From positions 5,890,001-5,954,000 of the forward strand of contig BRXU01000001.1 of the NCBI GenBank assembly GCA_030267565.1: a DNA stretch of 64,000 nt, in the 5' to 3' direction. This DNA comes from Pleodorina starrii (Eukaryota > Chlorophyta > Chlorophyceae > Chlamydomonadales > Volvocaceae). A model generated the notes under the pieces. The model had not been told where the DNA came from and did not search any database. It saw nothing but the letters and a program-made list of their open reading frames with translations. The translations under genes and the position numbers were made by a program. Positions 1-11,892 of this stretch are shown piece by piece (within the stretch, counting starts at the first letter, position 1; every line of letters starts with the position of its first letter).

Positions 1-1640
1 TGTCGCCCCCGGGTGGTCACAATACCACTTGGCCCACCCACCCACGCAGTGCGCCTGGTGTGGCGGTTGTCTCCCTCCCTCCCTCCCCACCTGAGAGGAA
101 CGGTGCCACCATTGGGGGGGGGTTGGCACCTAGGGGGTGCTTGGTTTGCGTGCATTTCATCCATCAGTGACATTCTGGGTGGTGGGAGGACTCCGTTTTG
201 CATCCTGCATGGGACCTGGTTGACAGCCGCCGTACTAGTCGGCGCTCTGGGCTGATGACCGGACGCCACGATAAGAGGACTAACAGACCGATCAAGTTGA
301 CCGTTACTGGACCGTTACTGGTGTGTATTGCGCATGATTGTATGCCTCAGGATTGTCTAGCACCGCGCTGCGGGCAGATAGGCACCACGTCGCCGTCTTA
401 GTTCGCCGCCGAGGGTGTTCTGCCCCGTGCTGCACAGGCGTTGTGTTTGTAGGGGGAGGGGCCACCACCCGCCCGCCCGCCCAGTCACGCTGCACTCGCC
501 TCGTTGACATCTAGTAGTACTGGTGTGTGTGTGTGTATATGTGGGAGGTTGATAGTTAAGGGCGCTCGCGCGAAGCGTGCTGGGCGCGGCGCTGCCCCCC
601 AAACCCCCCTTAGCCGAGCCAACAGCGAACCTAGCCAACCTAGTCTACCTACCTAGCGTTGGCGCGCACGAGGCTCCCACGCCAGTGCCCGCGCGCTTGG
701 CGGCATCGTAATATGCCTTCAAATGCGGCAATGTCCCCCCGGACCGGACATCGCCCCGGATTTGTGCGATGCGTGTCCCCGGGGGGCGAATGGGGTCGAC
801 ATGCGGGTTCTGATGCACCCGGGCCCGGGCGGGCCTGATGGAGCGAAGTGGGGCAGACTGAGCCGACGGCTTAAGTGTGTGTGTGTGTGTGTGCCTGTGT
901 ATGTGTATTTGTATAAGGGCCCCGGGAAGGGTATTGTCTTGTATTGTCTTGTCTTGTCTGTGTCCCTGTCTCGCGGAGTGGAGTGGAGTGGAGTGAGGCT
1001 CCGATGTGTAGCGTATGGGCTCGTATATCTTGGCCGCCCGGTGGTGGTGGTGGGCGCTGGGCGGCAGCAGCGGCGGCGGCGACACTCGTTTCGGGCGCAC
1101 ACCGTTAACGCCGCGTGCATGCTGGCCGCCCCACTGATAATACATAATATCCTTTAACACGACCGACCGACCAACCAAACTGCAATTTTTTGTACCGGTA
1201 ATCTTCTTTGCGACGGTCAGTGGCCCCAACAATGGGTGAACCTGCCTGCATGTTGGTGAGGCCCGGGGGTCCATAGTCAAGTTGGGAGCCGTACGACTAC
1301 GGTAGTTCACCTGGGTCGTGGGTCTCTGTGCTCTTAACCCGGGTTCGCTCGTCCCTATCTGGATGGATCATGCCGTAAGGCCCGGTTAGGATTACCTTTG
1401 CTCTCCCTGGTCGTATCCGCTGCAGTGCAGGGTAGGGTTTAGAACCCACTGCACTGTAACCACCATTACCACAGCCGGCCAGGGCAGGAAGAGTGGCAGC
1501 CACAGCACGGACTTGTCGACCAGGCGCCAGGACTCGACGTTGCAGCTGTGGGAAGCGCTACGGTAGGGGCGAGCCGCTGTTGCTGCGTAGCACGGCAGTA
1601 GACGGGTTTCCCAACCTTTGCGTGCAAATGCAGATGGAGG
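1..1640. other. Left-edge spacer, no gene recognised
   Basis: No exon with family resemblance or clean splice signals was found on either strand. The stretch holds short GT runs near 520-535 and 874-905 and a GAGTG run near 977-995. The open frames here are short and low in complexity. Confidence 0.5.
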
Positions 1641-1642
1641 GA

Positions 1643-1650
1643 TATAAATA
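1643..1650 (+). promoter_or_regulatory. TATA box of the SUMO-motif gene
   Basis: TATAAATA lies about 112 bp upstream of the first ATG (1762) of the following gene, with no ATG between them. That spacing fits a TATA-driven promoter with a short 5' leader. Assigned from sequence match and position only. Confidence 0.55.
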
Positions 1651-1761
1651 CGGAAATAACGGTTCCTTGGTTCCTCGCTCCTCGGTATTCAGGATTTCAG
1701 GTTCCAACCTGGTTCCAACCCTTTCCAACTACCGCTTGAAACACCAACCGTAACGCCTCAG

Positions 1762-4146
1762 ATGTTCAACATCGGAAGCTCGGAGCAGGGCTTGTCGCCT
1801 TTCAAAGTCATTATGGGAGATAAAGTGTCGCTCTGGATTGGGAATCGAAGCCTTTGAAAGACATCAACACCTGGCGCGCGACGATGGCGCGCCAGGGGAA
1901 GTTCTACCTTAAGTTGATCAAGAAGGGCAACAAGCTGTGCCACAATATATACCTGAGCTCGGAAATGAGGGCAATGTTGGGTGGTGCGCCGCAACGGCTC
2001 ACGAGCGTTCAGCACTATAACGAGAAGCTGCAAGACCTGCGCGCCCTCTTTCCGAACTCGCACCTTAAAACCATCAACACAAACAGCCGCATGGATAGCA
2101 TTCCATACGCGCTCCAGCTGGACGTGGACGTCATGCTCAAGAGCGCGCTCCGACAGAAGCGCGACTGGGAGCAATTTCGGAAGGCCTGCCAAGGAGCCTT
2201 GGGGGACTGCCAATCCAGCGCTCGAGCCCGCCGCGGCTGCAAGTCGCTGTTCAAGCTGTGGGGGCTAGCCGCGCCCGGGCCCTCCGGCGCAGCGGGCCAA
2301 GCCGCCGCCCCTGCGGGGCCCACTTCGCCAGCCGGCCAGCAGGGCAGCGGGGGAGAGGGCGCGCCGGATGACGCCATGAGCAACGACAGCGACGACGAGG
2401 CGCAGAATGGTTTGAGCGATGATGACGCGAACACTGTCGGCGTCAGCGCTGACGCCTCCAGCGTGGGGGTCAGCGCGGGCGACCTCAGCCCACAGCGAGC
2501 AGCGGACTGCGCGACCAGCGGTCAGGCCCCGCAGCAGCGTCCAGTCCCGGCAGTGAAACGGGAGGAGGTCAAGACGGAGGCTGAGACGGGCAGCTTGCCG
2601 GGCTTCGGAGCCGCCGTGCAGTCAGGCGACCTGCGGACGGGTGCGGCCGCTGCCACAGCGGCGCAGCCGTCGCCGACGTCTGTCAAGGTGGAGGTCGATG
2701 AGGGCGCGGAGGCGGGTGGCCGCGCGCGCAGCCAAGCCGGCGATCAAGGAAGCGGTCGGCCGGCAGTCAGCGGCCGACACTGGCAGCAGGAGCAGCACGC
2801 CGAGGAGGATGGGCCCTCCGTTCTGTGCATCAGCGACGACGACGACGACGATGACGACTATGTGGAGATGGTCCTGGACACCGCGGACCAGCCCCAGCAG
2901 CAGCAACAGCGCCAGAAGCAGCAACCCCAGCGCCAGAAGCAGCAGGCTCGGCCCGCCAGCCGCGGCGGGTTTGGGAACGGGACGGGCGCCGGCGCGCCCT
3001 GCAGCAACGGCAGCAGCAGCGGCGTAGGAGCCGGAATGGGCGACCTGGGCCCCCAGAGGGCCGGGGACGCCGCCACGCGTGTCCAGGCGCCGGGGCAGCA
3101 GTTCACTCGGGCGGTGAAGCGGGAGGCGGAGGTGGAGATCAAGGAGGAGGTGGAGGTGAAGGTGGAACGGGAAGCCGTGCCGGTGGTGGGACAATGGACC
3201 GGCAGCTCGGAACGGCCTTCTGCCAAACGACCGCGCCCAGGCCCCGTCGCCACCGAGGCCACCGCCGCCGCCGCCGCTGCAGCAGCAGCAGCTGCTGCCT
3301 CTCAGCCGGTAGCGAGGTCAACAAGGGTCAAGGTGGAGGAGGTGAGGTTGGTGCCCTGGTGGCCTGACACGGGTTTGCAGTCGCACGAAGCAATGGTGTA
3401 AACGGACTGGTGACTACCTGACTGGCCGCAAGGCGCACATCGGTTCTAGCCCGACCTGGGCCTGGGCTGCGGGGCCTCGCTTCATGTTTGTGCTGCGTGA
3501 AGCGATCAAGGCCTATGCGGGGCCGCCGGCTGGCACACTGGCGCCGTTACGGGGCACTGAACACGTCCAGTCTGCCGCATAGACGACTTGTGGCCACGAG
3601 ACCGAGATCGTCCAACCCCGCCCCGCTGTCCCGGACTATCCTGCTCTGACCTTACAGGCGGACGGTTCCGGAGCACCGCTGCGCGGCGCCTCCAGCGCCA
3701 CGGCCGTGAAGCCGGAGCCGGGCCAGCGGGGCACCAAGCCGGGCCCCGCTGTCAAGCCCGAGCCCAGGTACGCGTCTGCGGAGCCGGGTCCAAGCCAGCG
3801 GCGGCAGCAGCAGCAGCAGCAGCAGACGGCCGTGAAGTTTGAGTCCAGCCGAAAGCAGGTGCCGCTGGGGCCAAGGGGCCAAGGGGCGGATGAGACGCGG
3901 CAACACAGCCAAGCAGCCGTGAAATCAGAGCCCGGGCGGGCGGCCACTGGACCGGGCCGATTCGCCCAACCCGCCTTCAAAGCGGAGCCCTGCGGACCGG
4001 ACGTTGCACCGGGGCCCAGCCGAGTGGCTGTGAAGCCCGAGCAGGGCCAGGCGTTCGGCGCGCCGGGGCCCGCTGTTAAGCGGGAGCCAGCCGCGGTTAA
4101 ACAAGAGCCCGGTGTTCCGTACGGAGTCAAGGTGGAGCGCTGCTGA
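1762..4146 (+). CDS. Unrecognised protein packed with SUMO-acceptor motifs, with a frame break near the 5' end
   Basis: Two exons are proposed: one ending at 3341 and one at 3658-4146, with a phase-0 GTGAGG...CTTACAG intron. From the ATG at 1884 the protein is about 648 residues. The first ~120 residues are globular and basic with no family I recognise. The rest is disordered: a Gly/Ala/Pro linker, an eight-Asp tract directly after VLCIS (a textbook SUMO-interacting motif), poly-Gln and poly-Ala. Sixteen psi-K-x-E sites occur, seven in exon 1 (such as VKRE, VKTE, IKEE) and nine in exon 2 (such as VKPEP, VKSEP, FKAEP, VKQEP). Heavy SUMO modification and a nuclear scaffold or transcription role are inferred. 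A 31-codon frame opens at ATG 1762 and stops at TGA 1855, exactly where the main frame continues, so either a one-base frameshift splits the gene or the short frame is an upstream ORF and translation starts at 1884. Confidence 0.65.
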
Positions 4147-5918
4147 TGCCCGCATATGGATGCGCGTGTTGCTGGTTTACGGAGGACCCGCGGTGTTCGA
4201 CTGGGGCGCTGAGGGGTTTGGGTCAGTCAGTCAGTCGCGCCAAGTCGTTGTCGGTGCGGATCGTATTTACGTGGACGGTGCATGCAGGGTTGAATTGGTC
4301 TACAGTAGACCTAGAGGGTCGCCGGTCAGTAGTCGAATCAAGACATAAGGACAGCATTTGCGCAGGCTCGACTGCCTCGACTACATCTGGTGTGAGAACT
4401 GTGATGAAGGATCGATAAGACAATTATGATACGTATGTGTATGATGATGTCGATTTTTGGGTGCGGTTGTGTTTGGTTGTGAGCTGTAGCATTAACTGCC
4501 ATTATTAATGTCGTTGCGTGCGGTGGCGGGAGTTGCGCACTCCGTCGCCGCTCCTCGGAAGCTGGAAAGCGAGAGCAGGACTTGGGGCAGACATGTTTAG
4601 ATGGTGATGCAGGATTGGTTCTTGATTGGTTTGTATTGGCGCAGAGGCCGTTTCAGGCGCAAGAAGGCGCGGGCGACACTTGCAGCGTTTGGATGCTGGC
4701 TTGGTCATCGAGCTTTTAAAGCAAGGAACACGGTGCGTTAGCTTCTTTCTTGCATCAATGGAGTCTCTGGGCCCGGAATGGAAGGCTCACATCGCCCATA
4801 GGAGGTAAGACAGGCTCTAAGCAGTATGAACGGGTGTGTAGTGCGTTGGTGGTTGCACGGTTGGCCCTTTTTGACGCGCAGTCCTGGCGTGGCGAGGGTG
4901 CAAACGGGGGCAGGACGTGGCGACCGTCGGTCATCCCCGCGTTGTGGAAGTGGAAGCACGTGATGTGTTCTTACACCGCTTGCGCCGTTTTGCCGATTTT
5001 TCAACCCCCGTGATTCGACACCGGACTTGCTTGTTTCACTGTTACGAATGCAACATCTGCCCCACCCCCGGGAGCCCCGACCAAGCATCGATGAGTCCAG
5101 GGATTTCGTCCGGCCTTCGGGGGATGACCCCAATGATCCGGGGAGTGGTGCTCCGTCCTGACCGGATGTGGCCCTGTGCCGACACACGCACGTGCACAGG
5201 TATCGGATGCGCCGTGCTGCCGACCGTACAGACCGCATGCGGCAAGGCAACAGCCGCCTTGCTCTTTGCTGGGCATGTTGCCGGAGGAACACGCATGCCG
5301 CGCCGCGATCTCCGCACATTTTGAACGCAGCCGCATGAATCACGGAATGGAGACGTGTACGGATCGGACACTCGCCAGCCATTGTGAACTGACAACACCT
5401 CGTTCCCTTTCCCGGTGCCTCAACAGCCGCCCCCCGCATGCGGTGAAATTGTCAACAGTGCGCCTCAACTGCCGCAAGCACAATTGTTTTCCGTTAGACC
5501 TGTTGAGATCACAGTTCCGTGGACACCGCACCGCTTAGGGCCTTGTGCCGCCATCCGTAGCCGGGTGTGGGGCCCACAGGTACTCCCACCCTTATCGGAA
5601 CCGAAGCCCCGAAGCCCGCAAGCGCCCTAACCTGGCCCAATCACCCCACCCACATCGCCGTCGTCACAAATCACACATCGCCCGTCCTATGGACCCCCCA
5701 TCCTCAGAGCGTCGCGGCGTCATCCTTACAACCCGTCGAGTCGGGCTGTGCCAGTTTGCGATCACCAAATCACGAAAGCCAACCGTCACCAAATGCCATA
5801 TACCGTTATGACTTCCTGCACGGCGGCAGCCCCCTGAAGTAAAAAACCCATTCAGCGCTCGCTTGCTGGGCCCCCTGGCCCCCCTAAGCCGTCTCCGCCG
5901 GTGAGACCTACCCCCACC
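4147..5918. other. Spacer between convergent genes
   Basis: This holds the 3' flanks of the plus-strand SUMO-motif gene and the minus-strand sulfotransferase gene. A 233-codon minus-strand frame at 4738-5439 has no recognisable domain and no supporting splice pattern. Nothing else was found apart from the polyadenylation signal listed separately. Confidence 0.5.
5726..5730 (-). promoter_or_regulatory. TGTAA polyadenylation signal for the sulfotransferase gene
   Basis: TGTAA on the minus strand, the usual green-algal polyadenylation signal, lies about 190 bases after the sulfotransferase stop codon. The motif is short, so position is the main support. Confidence 0.35.
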
Positions 5919-8900
5919 TCAGGCGCTCTCCGGGCCCATTCCCGCCCAGCCCAGGTCGTTCCGGCCCAGCAGCGCCGCCACCCGTCGGTTGGGCTCTCGG
6001 AACAGCTCCGTCAGCGCAGCCTTGACGCTGGGGTGCATGCGCCGCGAGCCGTAATTGTTCTGAAGGCATGGGGAGGGGGGGCGGGGAGGGGGGTATGGAC
6101 GTATGGTCTATGGTGTGGTGTGGCGGTGCAGGGACCTCTTAACACGTTGCGCAGGTGGCGGTCGTCACTTGCGGGCGCTGGGTAGCATTTCGCGGCGGGG
6201 CAACATTGCACAGAACAGAGGTAGTACTTGTGCGCGGGAAAGACAGCGGACTAGGCGCGGGAGGTTATCGCATGCAGGGAGCGATGAAATTTAGTCATAC
6301 ATTGCAACTGTGACCCGTTGCTTCATTGCAGCCTGCTGTGCCCTCTTCTCAGGAGCCCAAAGCCCCAGTCCCCGCGCAGTTGCACCTTCATGGCCGGGAG
6401 GAGGGGCACGTGTCGGTAGCTCTGAGAGTCGAGCCCCACGAAGTCCAGAACCTGCGTTCGATCCCGGGATGCCGCGGGGTGATGCGGAGGTAAGTAGTTG
6501 CGGGATGAGCGGCACACCGCTGGGTTACGGCGCCTCGGGGATACCGTACCCGTGCTAACACATAATTCGTGCCCGGGACGATACAAGATGCGGCTGGGCA
6601 TTAGAGGCGCTGCTAGAATGCACCGGATGTGGATATCTACACAGAATTTCCAGACGTGCTGTCTGGCCTGTCTGCCCTGGTCGGGCGTCGGCCTTCCCTT
6701 CGTGCTGGTCGTACCCGCCGCAGAGCCCGGCCCGCTGGCCCTAACCCTTCGGACGACCTTTCGGCGGGGAACCCACTACACAAACAAATTTAACCAGCTG
6801 TACAGTCGGAGGGCTCCCATTTGAACGAAGTCATTCGTTGCAAGGCGAACTCTGGGCCCGAAGGCCTGCATCCGGCTGCAGGGCGGCCGTGTCGCTACTA
6901 CAGACTGGGCTTCCGTACAGCCTACCCACCTGCCGTACGACACCCTCCGTGTCCTTCACGAAGTCACCAAAGTTGATGAACATGAAGCTGAGGAGGCGGG
7001 AGACGAGGTGGGGGGAGGGGTCGGCGTGGGGAGACATGCGGGGTGCATTTTAGAGGACGGCGCAATGGGCGGGACAGGCCACATAAGGGAGAGCTCTGTA
7101 GCGAGGCTGCTGTACTGCCGTACCTCTCACGCGGGAAGCGCTCCAGGAAGGGCTGCAGCAGCTCCGCGTACATGCCGCACTGTAGCGTGGCGCCGAGGGT
7201 GTTGTACAATGTGTACGGCAGCTTGTACGGCAGGGGTGCATCGTGCGGCAGCACCGCCAGCTCCCGCCACAACGACGCCACATCCGCCGGGATCTGTTCA
7301 TGGGGATCGAATACGGTTTCGGAGAGGGACCCCGAAGGAGAGCGATTGTGAGAGCAGAGCACGCAGGGGCGCAGGAGGGGCGAACCAACTTCCCCTCACG
7401 CCTGCAGCACCGACTTTAGGTACCGGTAATGTACTCAATGTCTACGTCAATTGTGGGTGATACGGACACAGAGAACCCACATAGTTCGTATATGCCTCAA
7501 CCACAGCTACCCACCACAACCAAGGCCGCGCCCCAACTACCTGTACGACAGTACCTGGGTGAACCGTGGGTCGTTGGGGGTCACCGGCTCCGTCAGCGTC
7601 CACTCCAGGGGCACACCCATGTCGCGCATCTGAGTGACACAGAACCACAAAAAGGGCGCGGGGCCGCGGGGCACGCGGGGATGTGGCCAGCTATGGGCGT
7701 ACTCGGGTTTGCAGAAGCGCGTACATCGCCATGTTCGGTAGTGGCACCATACGCCAGACATGACGCCCAACTCATTGGCCCCCCGGAGCATGTCACGGGG
7801 CACCGCCGCACCGACGTGACTGCCCTCGGCGGGACGCGCCCGTATGGAGCTCCGCTGCCCTTCCTTTGTCCTGATGATTGGATCCCAATCCACCAAGTCA
7901 CCCTTGCATGTCTCCCTGCCTGACCTATGAGCCACCACCAGCCACCACATACCAGCCAACAGCAACACACACATCCACGCGCCCGCACACGCGCCCACCA
8001 TGATTTCGGCGCTGAATACTCCGGGTACTGGGTCGCGCAGCTGTTGGCGAACAGCGGCGGGGGAGGGACATGGGAGATGCGGACAACAGTCAAGCGGTTA
8101 AAACATGACATGATGCGCAGAAGATCAAGGGGCTTCGCAGCGCGCTGGCGGCCGTACATGCCGTACCGATGGTCTGGAGCCCGCCATAACGTCACTCTGG
8201 ATGTATTGCATTATTCAGATTTGTAAACCCCCATGGCATTGACTTCGCACAGCAGTCTGATAACCCAACGGCTCTGCGACCGTATGTCGCGGTCATCTAT
8301 GCACAGTGAGGACTGGTAGATCCGATCTCAGCCCGCGTGCCCTGGTGGCTCGCGTGCGCACTCGCACTCGCCCTGCTACCCACCATCACCACAATCTTGG
8401 CATCCGGTGTGAGGCGGCGGATGCGCTCCGCCACATGCGGCGTGCAAGCGTTGACCGGGCAGGCGTCGAAACACATCCAGGCGGGGGCCCCCCGAACCAC
8501 CTCGTGCCACCAGCGCGTTACCACCGTGGGGAAACAGGAGCGGTACAGCAGGCGGGACGAGGCACACGACCTGCCGTACACACCTGCACACACACACGCG
8601 TTTTTACGGATGAAGGGATACGCGCGGCCGTGTAGTCAACGGGTACAGGTTATTCGAGACGTGTAAATAGATCTGAAGGCAGCAGACAGCAGGCGGCGAG
8701 GTGAATGAGCAGGATGGATCTCCGCGAGCGTGCCCGTGTGGTGGTGATGGCGCTGTCGTACCCTGGAAGAAGTGGCTCTCCTTGGCGAGGGCTTCGTGGT
8801 ACGGCAGTCCCGCGGTCGCGCTCAGTCCAGGGTGGGTGCGCAGGTGCTCCGCCAGGCTGGTGGTGCCGCATTTCTGGAGGAACGACACGAAGGGCAACAC

Positions 8901-10300
8901 GAAGTACGGCAGCGAGCGAGCAGAGGAGGAATGCGCAGAGGATGACGTCGTCAATATTGATGCGGCGGCAACCAGTCAGATGCCGGAACAGCTACGACAA
9001 GAGGCAGGATCCCTTTCACGCAACAGACAGCAGAGGTAAACACAACAGAAGTATAATACCGGTATTCCCATTTAACGACACGGGTAGCAACGTACCCAAC
9101 AGTCCAACCATCGACCCACCGACCCACCCACCCACCGAACCCACAGCTACAGGCCCACAGACACCCACCGGGAAGCCCAGGATGTAGAAGGAGGGCAGGT
9201 GCGGCCTCAGCGGCAGTGTCAGCAGCCGGGTGAGGATGTTGATGCAGTGGGAGGACTCAAAGCCGATGCGCGCTGCAAAGCCCGCCAGAGGTCCCAGTCG
9301 CCGCCAGATGTGCGGAATGAAGGGACAGGTCCAGTAGAGCCGCTGATCGGGGAGGGAGGAAGGGAGAGAGGGAGGGAGGGAGGGGTTGTACGAGTGCAAT
9401 GTGAGACTGATACCACAGGCAGGGAGGGAGGGAGGCAGGAGCTGGGGAGAGCACCGGGGTGCACGCGCCCTCGGATACTGAGGGGACCGGGTGGCAGGTG
9501 AGTGGGTGGGTTGAACAAGTGAGACCCAGTGAAACACAACCCACGTGCACACCAGACAACCTGTACACGTACCTGTGCCAAGATGTACGACGGTACGACA
9601 GTGAACGTCGACATCCACGCCACCGCGAAGGCTGCCATGCAGTACATCATCATCAACGGCATCGCGAGAGTCAGCGCCAGTCGCTGAGCCGGTGAAAGGC
9701 CCCGGGCGGGGGCGGCGGCCACCGGGCGTTGCTGCGGCTGCGGCTGCCGCCGGTGCGACCAGGGACTTGGATTCGGTGAGGGTGCCTGGGGCCACATCCG
9801 GGCCCCCCAAAACACATCCGTTGGGTTTCAGAGTCCGTTCAGAGGGAGATTGCGGGTGGTTGTCAAAATAAAACCGCAGCAACGGAACGGGAGGTCGTGG
9901 GTGGGTTGGTGGGCGGGAAAGCGGGTGGGCCTGCTGCAGCATCCCAATCCGGTCTGCGCCGCTGTTGTGTCACCCGCTGTGCCAAACCACACAGTCGGCC
10001 CGCGAAGCTGGGGCTGAGGCGCACCGCCCTCACCTTCTCGTCCGGGCCGCGGCCCGGCCCATCGTTCGCGGGCATCGCGCCTTCCGCCACGGCGCCAGCG
10101 GCCGAGGAGGACATTGCTCCTTCGGGTTCTACCACTGCTGCTGCTTCTGATGCTGCTGCTTCCGGGGCCGCGTCGTGTGCGGGTGCGACACCAAAGGGCG
10201 CTCCGCCGCTGGATGAGCCGGCGCTCGCACTCGCGTTGGAACCCGCACCCGGTGTTCCGTCGTCCGGCCCCACCAGTCGTGAATGCAGGGAGGCGGGCAT
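5919..10300 (-). CDS. Golgi-type carbohydrate sulfotransferase, 11 exons
   Basis: Predicted to transfer sulfate from PAPS to a glycan or glycoprotein in the Golgi. Exons: 10300-9974, 9785-9573, 9342-9169, 8873-8762, 8583-8384, 8040-7999, 7629-7555, 7293-7124, 6987-6930, 6451-6386, 6059-5919; all phases join, giving 525 residues. Residues 1-109 are Ala/Gly/Pro-rich. A single hydrophobic span follows near residues 142-170, fitting a type II Golgi membrane protein. Exon 3 ends FYILGFP and exon 4 begins KCGTTSL, which together form the 5'-phosphosulfate-binding motif. KIVVM joins LRDPVPGVFS across the exon 5/6 boundary to form the 3'-phosphate motif. The C-terminus has the LLGRNDLGW-type ending usual in heparan-type sulfotransferases. 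The start is the first in-frame ATG; the open frame upstream lacks one. The acceptor is unknown; algal cell-wall or matrix glycans are an inference. Confidence 0.85.
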
Positions 10301-11892
10301 ATAGGCACCGGCTGATAGGCGCGCTGCTGGACGCTGCTGGCGGACAGGAGTGGCTACGTCGCTGGCTTGTGCGGGTAGGTGAGTGCGTGAGGCCCCTTCG
10401 GCCGTCCGTTCACCTGGCGTAAAGCTGGCTCCTGTGTAAATGCGGTTGGTGACAGTTTGGCGGAAGCTTGCGTTTAATGTTGCGAGTTTGCGTTCAATGC
10501 TTCTGTACCTGTCTGCTGGTTGCGGGAGAGGAAATCGAGTACAGGGAGTGATGAAAGATCTCCAGTTTGCAAGACGTGGTGGAATGCGAACTGTGGTCGC
10601 AGCGCCGAGCCCAATCCCTGCCAATCCAGTCAGTCCGGCCGGAATCTCGCATCAAGGAACACTCGGGAGCGATTGGCGGGAAATAGTCTGTGATAGGTGA
10701 GAGCGCGCGGGCGCTGTCGCGGCCCCGCCGTACCGACCCGCGGGTCGAGACCTGACAGCTCGCTCGGACTGTCCCAGACGCGGCATTGCAACAGGTTGAG
10801 GTACCGGTACGTGCAGTACGCGCTAGTCATTACCATTTCATGTGACTTCGATGTCCGTGTCGCAGTGTGGTAGCGGCACCGAGAGTCGATGACCTTGCCG
10901 AACGTCTCTCATCGAAAAATCGAGGCGTGCTTTGTGAATGATGGACGGTTAGGGGTAGTCCGGCGAGGTGCACATCAATAACGTGCATATTGGTAATGTG
11001 CCGGGTGCACTGCTGCTGCACTCGGCTGAGGGGTGAAGACGGTAGGGGTATTTGGAAGGGGGTTCGCCCCTTGTCGGTGTTGGGCGCATCCGGCCGCCCA
11101 GTCGCGACCACCCTCCCAGAACCCGCCTGTCCCCGGGAACGATTGGGGTGGGCCAACCGGCCAACCGGGACCTCGGAGCACTGCCCGCGTCACCACTCGC
11201 ACTTCGCGCATGCATGCACACAGCGGCTGCAGCAGCACGCAAGCACGAAACAACGTTTCTGGACATGGGAAAAATCAACCTTGTGAATCAAGCATGGAAT
11301 CACGCACGACACGTTCTTCACTCGCGCTGACATTGACACAAGCAATGCCGCCTCTCGTACAACTAGGCCATCAGAAAACTGGCCACCTGCTCCCGGTCAG
11401 GACTGCTTATCACCCGGCCAGGCACTCAGGCACACAGGCACTCGGGGCAAATAGAAATGGGCCAGCCCCGCCCTCCCGCCGCACATGGCCCAGCAGTAAG
11501 CGCAGCCCGGCTGCAAGGCCGGGTTGCAGACAGGTGCACTGCCGTCCACACCTCCCCCCTCTCGCAAAAAGGAGGGGCAGCTCATCGGGTCCACTCTCCT
11601 GCCTCAGTGCCCACTGCTGCAGTTAGCCGACGCCGCTCTCCACGTCTCTAGTCCCACATTCATTGTTGATGTCAGGGGCAGGCACCGCCGGTTCAACGAA
11701 CTTCACCGCAGCAGCACCCGCTGGCTGTTCCCAACCGCGCGGGAGTGGTGCTGCTGCGGCAGGGTGTTGAGATGCTGCCGTCACAGGCGCCACAGCGCGG
11801 AACGGTGCAGGGACCGACTGACCGACTGACCGACTGACTGACTGACCGACTGACTGACCGACTGGCACTCCTCTTCGCCCCGGCCCCCCTGC
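10301..11892. other. Spacer between two minus-strand genes
   Basis: This is the 5' flank of the sulfotransferase gene and the 3' flank of the CmcI-like gene. Open frames on both strands have no recognisable family. A GACT/GACC tract at its right end is listed separately. Confidence 0.5.
11813..11866. repeat. (GACT/GACC)n tetranucleotide tract
   Basis: About 13 tandem tetranucleotides alternating GACT and GACC, just downstream of the CmcI-like gene. Shorter runs of the same type occur near 1160, 4225, 15940 and 53360, so this motif is a general feature of the genome. Confidence 0.8.

Noticed and set aside
4738..5439. 233-codon minus-strand frame
   Set aside because: No recognisable domain, no splice signals, and overlapping frames of similar length in other phases.
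6440..6475. tRNA T-arm-like GCGTTCGATCCC
   Set aside because: Stem bases do not pair and the sequence overlaps an intron/exon 10 junction of the sulfotransferase gene.
8762..9573. Starting sulfotransferase exon 4 upstream, giving LPYFVLPFVSFLQKCGTT
   Set aside because: There is a stop in that frame and no acceptor before it; the CCAG|AAATGC acceptor joins FYILGFP to KCGTTSL and matches the family motif and phase.
9016..9942. 308-codon minus-strand frame
   Set aside because: It reads through introns of the sulfotransferase gene in the wrong frame; spliced exons in this interval explain the coding signal.
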